Shown here: positions 34,439 to 38,617 of the stretch, piece after piece | Layout: each line of letters opens with the position of its first letter | Numbering within the stretch: position 1 is the first letter of the stretch | NCBI GenBank assembly: GCA_026395435.1 | Contig: JAPLYT010000001.1 | Coordinates: 1 to 38,617, forward strand | Reading direction: 5' to 3' | Source of the DNA: Candidatus Saccharimonadota bacterium | GTDB taxonomy: Bacteria > Patescibacteriota > Saccharimonadia > Saccharimonadales > AWTP1-31 | DNA length: 38,617 nt | Translations under genes and position numbers: made by a program | The notes under the pieces: model-generated | The model's input: only the letters and a program-made list of their open reading frames with translations | What the model was told of the DNA's origin: nothing | Databases searched by the model: none

Positions 34439-35701
34439 TTACGGATCAGTAGCTGGTGCCACAGGTAGTTGTTGCGAGCAGGTAGATTGATTCGGGATAT
34501 TGTTAAATCTATCGCCAATCCAGGCGATAACCTGGTTGGCTGTTTGCTTAGGAATAGCCTGATGCGCCACGTTATCCACCCAAAGACTGTCTACGTTTGA
34601 ACCTGCCTTACAGGCTGATTGGATATACAAAGCTGTGGTGTTTGGCAGTACGACTTTATCAGCCTTGCTCTCTACCACCAGAAGAGGCATGTTCGATTTT
34701 AGAACCGGTGCCGATTGTTTTTTGGCCATTTCTTTCCAGGAGCTGATAGTCACAGGATTCTGGCTATAGAATTTCATACCAAATAGATTTCTAATAAGTC
34801 CAACTAAGCTAGATTGTAGAATGCATTGATTGGCAATTCTTTGAAAGTTATTGAGCCCAGTCTTTGTCATGACATCAGAATTATTGAGACTTTTATTGCT
34901 TGCAGGCCAGGATGTACCTAATAATGGGCCAATTACCCAATCGCCAACAGTACCGTACTGTTCGTTAAACAATGGTACTAATTCAGCGGCTGGTGCCGAT
35001 GCTACGGTGCTAATGAGACGCAAGTCGGGGGCATAAGTTTTCGCCAGACTTGAGCTGAATAATGCCGAATTGCCACCCTGCGAATGTCCCCATACCGCAT
35101 AGTTGTTACTTGTATGCGCCTCACCTACATTACGAGCTGCTCTGACACTATTCAAGACATCATATGCTTCATCTTTTCCTAAAAGGTATCCAGAATTTCC
35201 AGGAGTTCCAAAGCCGGCATAATCGGTTGCTGTGACCACCCATCCCCGGCTAAGCATTTGGCTAATCCAGCTAATATTTTTTACAGGATTATTAAGCCGT
35301 GACGGTGTACATGCATCACCAAGTCCAAGCGTTCCGTGGGCCCATGCAACAATTGGTCTTGGCGTTGCAGCGGTGGTATTGTCTGGGATAAATACCATTC
35401 CCGATGAAAACGTGTAGTCACCAGAACCAGACTGAGTTCCATATAGAATACGTAAGCCATAACCGTTAGGGATTTTTACGCCTAGCGGTTCACTTCTGAC
35501 GATCTCTCCAAGGCGAACTTTCTTCGGCAGACCATCAGTTTTGTAAAATGATTTTATTCGATTTTGATGGGCGTTTACCGTCAATGAATGTATCGACAGC
35601 ACGAGCACGCCTAATGAAATCAGAGTCACAAAAAAGATTAGAAGATATGTAAAGAACCGGCGCACTTTATGGTGTCGCTTCTTATGAATTACTTCTGTCA
35701 T
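34439..35701 (-). CDS. secreted lipase/alpha-beta hydrolase with N-terminal TM
   Basis: N-terminal TM; AVWGHSQGGNSALFSSSLAKTYAPDLRLISTVASAPAAELVPL (GHSQG). Confidence 0.8.
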   Translation of the reverse strand: MTEVIHKKRHHKVRRFFTYLLIFFVTLISLGVLVLSIHSLTVNAHQNRIKSFYKTDGLPKKVRLGEIVRSEPLGVKIPNGYGLRILYGTQSGSGDYTFSSGMVFIPDNTTAATPRPIVAWAHGTLGLGDACTPSRLNNPVKNISWISQMLSRGWVVTATDYAGFGTPGNSGYLLGKDEAYDVLNSVRAARNVGEAHTSNNYAVWGHSQGGNSALFSSSLAKTYAPDLRLISTVASAPAAELVPLFNEQYGTVGDWVIGPLLGTSWPASNKSLNNSDVMTKTGLNNFQRIANQCILQSSLVGLIRNLFGMKFYSQNPVTISSWKEMAKKQSAPVLKSNMPLLVVESKADKVVLPNTTALYIQSACKAGSNVDSLWVDNVAHQAIPKQTANQVIAWIGDRFNNIPNQSTCSQQLPVAPATDP

Positions 35702-35791
35702 AGTGTGTATAGTACCATAGTAAATATAGTCGCTTTAGCTGCTCTAATAAAATATTTGTATTTATTACTTCTTTGTGTAATAATATATGTT

Positions 35792-36070
35792 ATGTATAAC
35801 AAAGATAAACTCGATGCTGTGGTAGGTCCACCTCCAGCTATGTGCCCTGAAGAGCTTTACTCATTGGCTGATTTTGCCGATAAATTTGCCCCAGTGGCTT
35901 TAGCAGTCGCTGCTTTAAGCGGATTTCAAGCATTAAAAGCCCTTCCTGAACGCAACATTACTAGAAGTGCAGTTTTTGTAGTTGGTGCATTTGTTTCTGC
36001 CGCGGTGTTTGAAGGTTCAATGTTCTTAAATGCTGCAAGCGAACGTCACCAATCTCTAAATAATAAATAA
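35792..36070 (+). CDS. small hypothetical membrane protein
   Basis: ORF from internal ATG MYNKDKLDAVVGPPPAMCPEELYSLADFADKFAPVALAVAALSGFQAL; the longer ORF start overlaps the divergent lipase gene. Confidence 0.5.
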   Translation: MYNKDKLDAVVGPPPAMCPEELYSLADFADKFAPVALAVAALSGFQALKALPERNITRSAVFVVGAFVSAAVFEGSMFLNAASERHQSLNNK

Positions 36071-36129
36071 CAAATACCTATATTTTTAGTATAATAGCTC
36101 ATATCATTAATTGATGGGGTTGGTACGTA

Positions 36130-36729
36130 TTGAAAAATAAGAAGTTTAAAATTATGGCGATAATTTTGCTCGTTTTAGCTATTTTTTTAGTTGGTATAAA
36201 ACTCCTTTCGTCAAAATCTAATAAGCCAGACTCTGTCTCTATTAATTCAAAAAGTTCGATTAGTTTTGCCGAAGAATGCAATAACCTAAATCCGGACTCA
36301 ATTAATAAGATTTTTAAATCAAAATCGGTAGAGATAATTAAAGATAGTGTCAGTAAATTAGAAACTTCCAGCAGTAAAGTACTAAGCTGTCCACTAAGAA
36401 TTAAATTTGAAAAGAAAACAAATACGATCGTATTAAAAATTCAGAACTTCAAAAATGAAACTCCTGACACTCAAAAAAAACGGATAGCAGATTTAAATCA
36501 ATCTGCTAAAGAAAAGAACAGCATTTATTCAAACCAAATTATTAACAATGTCGGTGATGCAACGGTCTTTAGCACTCGTAAATTAGCCAGAATAACAGAA
36601 CTTAAGATTGTTACAATTTCCAAAGATAAGACTATAAACACATCACTAAGCTTTGATTCAAGCCAAAAAGAGAACAAAGATATCAGTAAAGATATATTAG
36701 TCCAGCTGAATAAGCAGTTACTCCTTTAA
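36130..36729 (+). CDS. single-TM-anchored extracellular hypothetical protein
   Basis: TTG start, MKNKKFKIMAIILLVLAIFLVGIKLLSS signal anchor, two Cys in the exported part. Confidence 0.65.
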   Translation: MKNKKFKIMAIILLVLAIFLVGIKLLSSKSNKPDSVSINSKSSISFAEECNNLNPDSINKIFKSKSVEIIKDSVSKLETSSSKVLSCPLRIKFEKKTNTIVLKIQNFKNETPDTQKKRIADLNQSAKEKNSIYSNQIINNVGDATVFSTRKLARITELKIVTISKDKTINTSLSFDSSQKENKDISKDILVQLNKQLLL

Positions 36730-36764
36730 GCTTAACGTAATAAGTGGTAAACTTATAAGCGGTT

Positions 36765-38617
36765 ATGTTTAAGATAAAAAAACAAATGGTTAAATACTCA
36801 CTAAGAATTTTGGTACCTTTTTCATTGCTTTCAATTTTTGCGCTACCTGCTCTTATGAATACCCCGGTCCATGCCTTATCAAGCTCTGATTTTGTGACTA
36901 CTTGGAAAACTGATAACCCTGGTGTTTCAAATAGTACTTCGATTACGGTTCCAATGATTGGGGTCGACAATTATAGCGTCGATTGGAACAACGATGGAAT
37001 CTTTGATGAAACTGGCTTAAACGGATCCACTACTCATGATTTTGGATCTGCAGGGACCTACACTATTAGAATCTCAGCGCCTACTGCTAGGATATATTTT
37101 GGCAATAACGGCGACAAAGATAAGATATTAAACATTAGCCAATGGGGTACAACGGCTTGGACTGATTTCTCAGATGCGTTTAGTGGATGTAGTCATATAG
37201 ACGTAACGGCAACAGATTCTCCGGATTTAAGTCAGGCTACTAGCTTGGCGAGTATGTTCAGAACGGCGTCTTCACTGGTCGGTAACTCATCATTCAACAA
37301 TTGGAATACTTCGACGATAACAGATTTGGGAAGTATCTTTTTCAATGATCCGCTCTTCAACCAAGATATTAGCGGCTGGAACACTAGTAATGTAACTTCT
37401 ATGGGTCAAATGTTTCAAGGAGCATCTACCTTCAACCAAGATATTAGCGGCTGGAACACTAGTAAGCTAACTTCGGCGTATTATATGTTTGCCGATGCTA
37501 TAGCCTTCAACCAAGACATCAGTGGATGGAACGTATCTAAGGTAGAAACTTTTACCGGCATGTTCGTTAATGATCCGCTCTTTAACCAAGACATCAGTGG
37601 ATGGAACACGAGCAGTGCAACAAACTTTAGCTGGATGTTTAGTAATACAACTCTATTCAACCAAAATATCGGTGGCTGGAACACCAGCAAAGTTACCGAT
37701 ATGAGCTATATGTTCTATGTTTCTCAAGTTTTCAACCAAGATATCAGTGGCTGGGATACTAGTAAGGTTACCGATATGAGCTATATGTTTACCTATAATG
37801 CTATTTTTAATCAGAATATTACAGGCTGGGATACTAGTAAGGTTACCGATATGAGCTATATGTTTAAACAGGCCTACGGGCTTAACCAGAATTTAGGCCT
37901 TTGGGACGTTACTAGCGTGACCAACATGACCGATATGTTCAAGAGCGTAACGCTACCTACTGCTACCTACGACGCTATACTTATGGGTTGGTCGGCAGAA
38001 ACGCTAAAAAATAACGTAACATTTAATGCCGGTAATAGCCGTTACTGCGCCGTAGAAGCTCGAGATGCAATTACGACCAATTATTCTTGGACAATACAAG
38101 ACGGCGGTCCTTCTATTTGCGATACATCAAACGATGTAACTCTTACTACAACTGATGGAATCGATGTTATTAAGGAAGGAAGCACCGGCTACCAAACCAC
38201 CCAGACTATTACCAACAATGGACCGCTCAGTGTCGATACTATTAATTTTAGTTTGGACCAAAATGACTGTATAAGTATCACTTCTACATCTAACAGTGGT
38301 GATGCTACAACATTAGGTTCCATTACTAGCCAAACCTGGACAGGCTTACTCGAAACTGGCCAGACACTCACTATTACCTACAACGCAGACATCACCTGTA
38401 GTGGTGGAAGTACTATTACGTTTGATAACCCAATAACTAGCATGGCCTACATAGGCTTTACACTAACTGATACCAATTCTTCTAATAACAGCGATAGCGT
38501 CGACCAGACATTAATTTTGGGCGTAGATCTAAGTATTACAACCACCGACAATTTAGATGATATTTTGGAAAATTCCACCGGCTACCAAACCACCCAGACT
38601 ATTACCAACAATGGACC
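36765..38617 (+). CDS. BspA-like DUF285-repeat surface protein with downstream DUF11-like domains, truncated by window edge
   Basis: MFKIKKQMVKYSLRILVPFSLLSIFALPALMNTPVHALS signal peptide; repeats FNQDISGWNTSKVTDMSYMF; then TGYQTTQTITNNGPLSVDTINFSL modules. Open to the edge so absent from the ORF track. Confidence 0.9.
   Translation, partial: MFKIKKQMVKYSLRILVPFSLLSIFALPALMNTPVHALSSSDFVTTWKTDNPGVSNSTSITVPMIGVDNYSVDWNNDGIFDETGLNGSTTHDFGSAGTYTIRISAPTARIYFGNNGDKDKILNISQWGTTAWTDFSDAFSGCSHIDVTATDSPDLSQATSLASMFRTASSLVGNSSFNNWNTSTITDLGSIFFNDPLFNQDISGWNTSNVTSMGQMFQGASTFNQDISGWNTSKLTSAYYMFADAIAFNQDISGWNVSKVETFTGMFVNDPLFNQDISGWNTSSATNFSWMFSNTTLFNQNIGGWNTSKVTDMSYMFYVSQVFNQDISGWDTSKVTDMSYMFTYNAIFNQNITGWDTSKVTDMSYMFKQAYGLNQNLGLWDVTSVTNMTDMFKSVTLPTATYDAILMGWSAETLKNNVTFNAGNSRYCAVEARDAITTNYSWTIQDGGPSICDTSNDVTLTTTDGIDVIKEGSTGYQTTQTITNNGPLSVDTINFSLDQNDCISITSTSNSGDATTLGSITSQTWTGLLETGQTLTITYNADITCSGGSTITFDNPITSMAYIGFTLTDTNSSNNSDSVDQTLILGVDLSITTTDNLDDILENSTGYQTTQTITNNG
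37356..37900 (+). repeat. 75-bp (25-aa) tandem coding repeats
   Basis: TTCAACCAAGATATTAGCGGCTGGAACACTAG... recurs at 75-bp spacing, about 7 copies. Confidence 0.9.
38183..38224 (+). repeat. 42-bp direct repeat, identical to 38576-38617
   Basis: CACCGGCTACCAAACCACCCAGACTATTACCAACAATGGACC appears twice, offset 393 bp (131 codons). Confidence 0.95.

Noticed and set aside
37356-37900. 75-bp periodic repeats resembling a CRISPR-like array
   Set aside because: They are in-frame DUF285 coding repeats without unique spacers; no cas genes are seen.

Overview
The window looks like one contig from a small-genome Patescibacteria/CPR organism, probably Saccharibacteria-like (inferred from gene content and protein style; no search was run). 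It starts inside dnaX (minus strand) and ends inside a BspA-like repeat surface protein, exactly at the second copy of a 42-bp direct repeat. Recognisable genes: dnaX, rplL-rplJ with an L10-type leader and attenuator, ilvA, a dTMP kinase-ThyX-ThyX fusion, dcd, MprF-like synthase, dNMP-kinase-like gene, tdk, a polytopic membrane domain fused to a PBP transpeptidase, Lnt-like acyltransferase, O-antigen ligase/polymerase-like protein, secE-nusG-rplK-rplA with two extra small ORFs, YgjP-like metalloprotease, a P-loop kinase, an HTH/LAGLIDADG-like gene overlapping tRNA-Trp(CCA), a CPBP protease, a type II toxin-antitoxin pair inside ~40-bp direct repeats, a degenerate class-I aaRS-like protein with an alpha/beta hydrolase and a nucleotidyltransferase, a secreted lipase-like protein and a DUF285 adhesin. 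The strongest undescribed candidate is a pair of homologous structured 5' leaders (about 6046-6192 and 9954-10112, minus strand) upstream of two unrelated hypothetical genes. Each has a promoter, a covarying multi-hairpin domain, a 10-nt antiterminator/terminator pairing and an intrinsic terminator just before the RBS, so they look like a riboswitch-like attenuator class. All translations, foldings and alignments were done by eye; no homology search or folding software was used.
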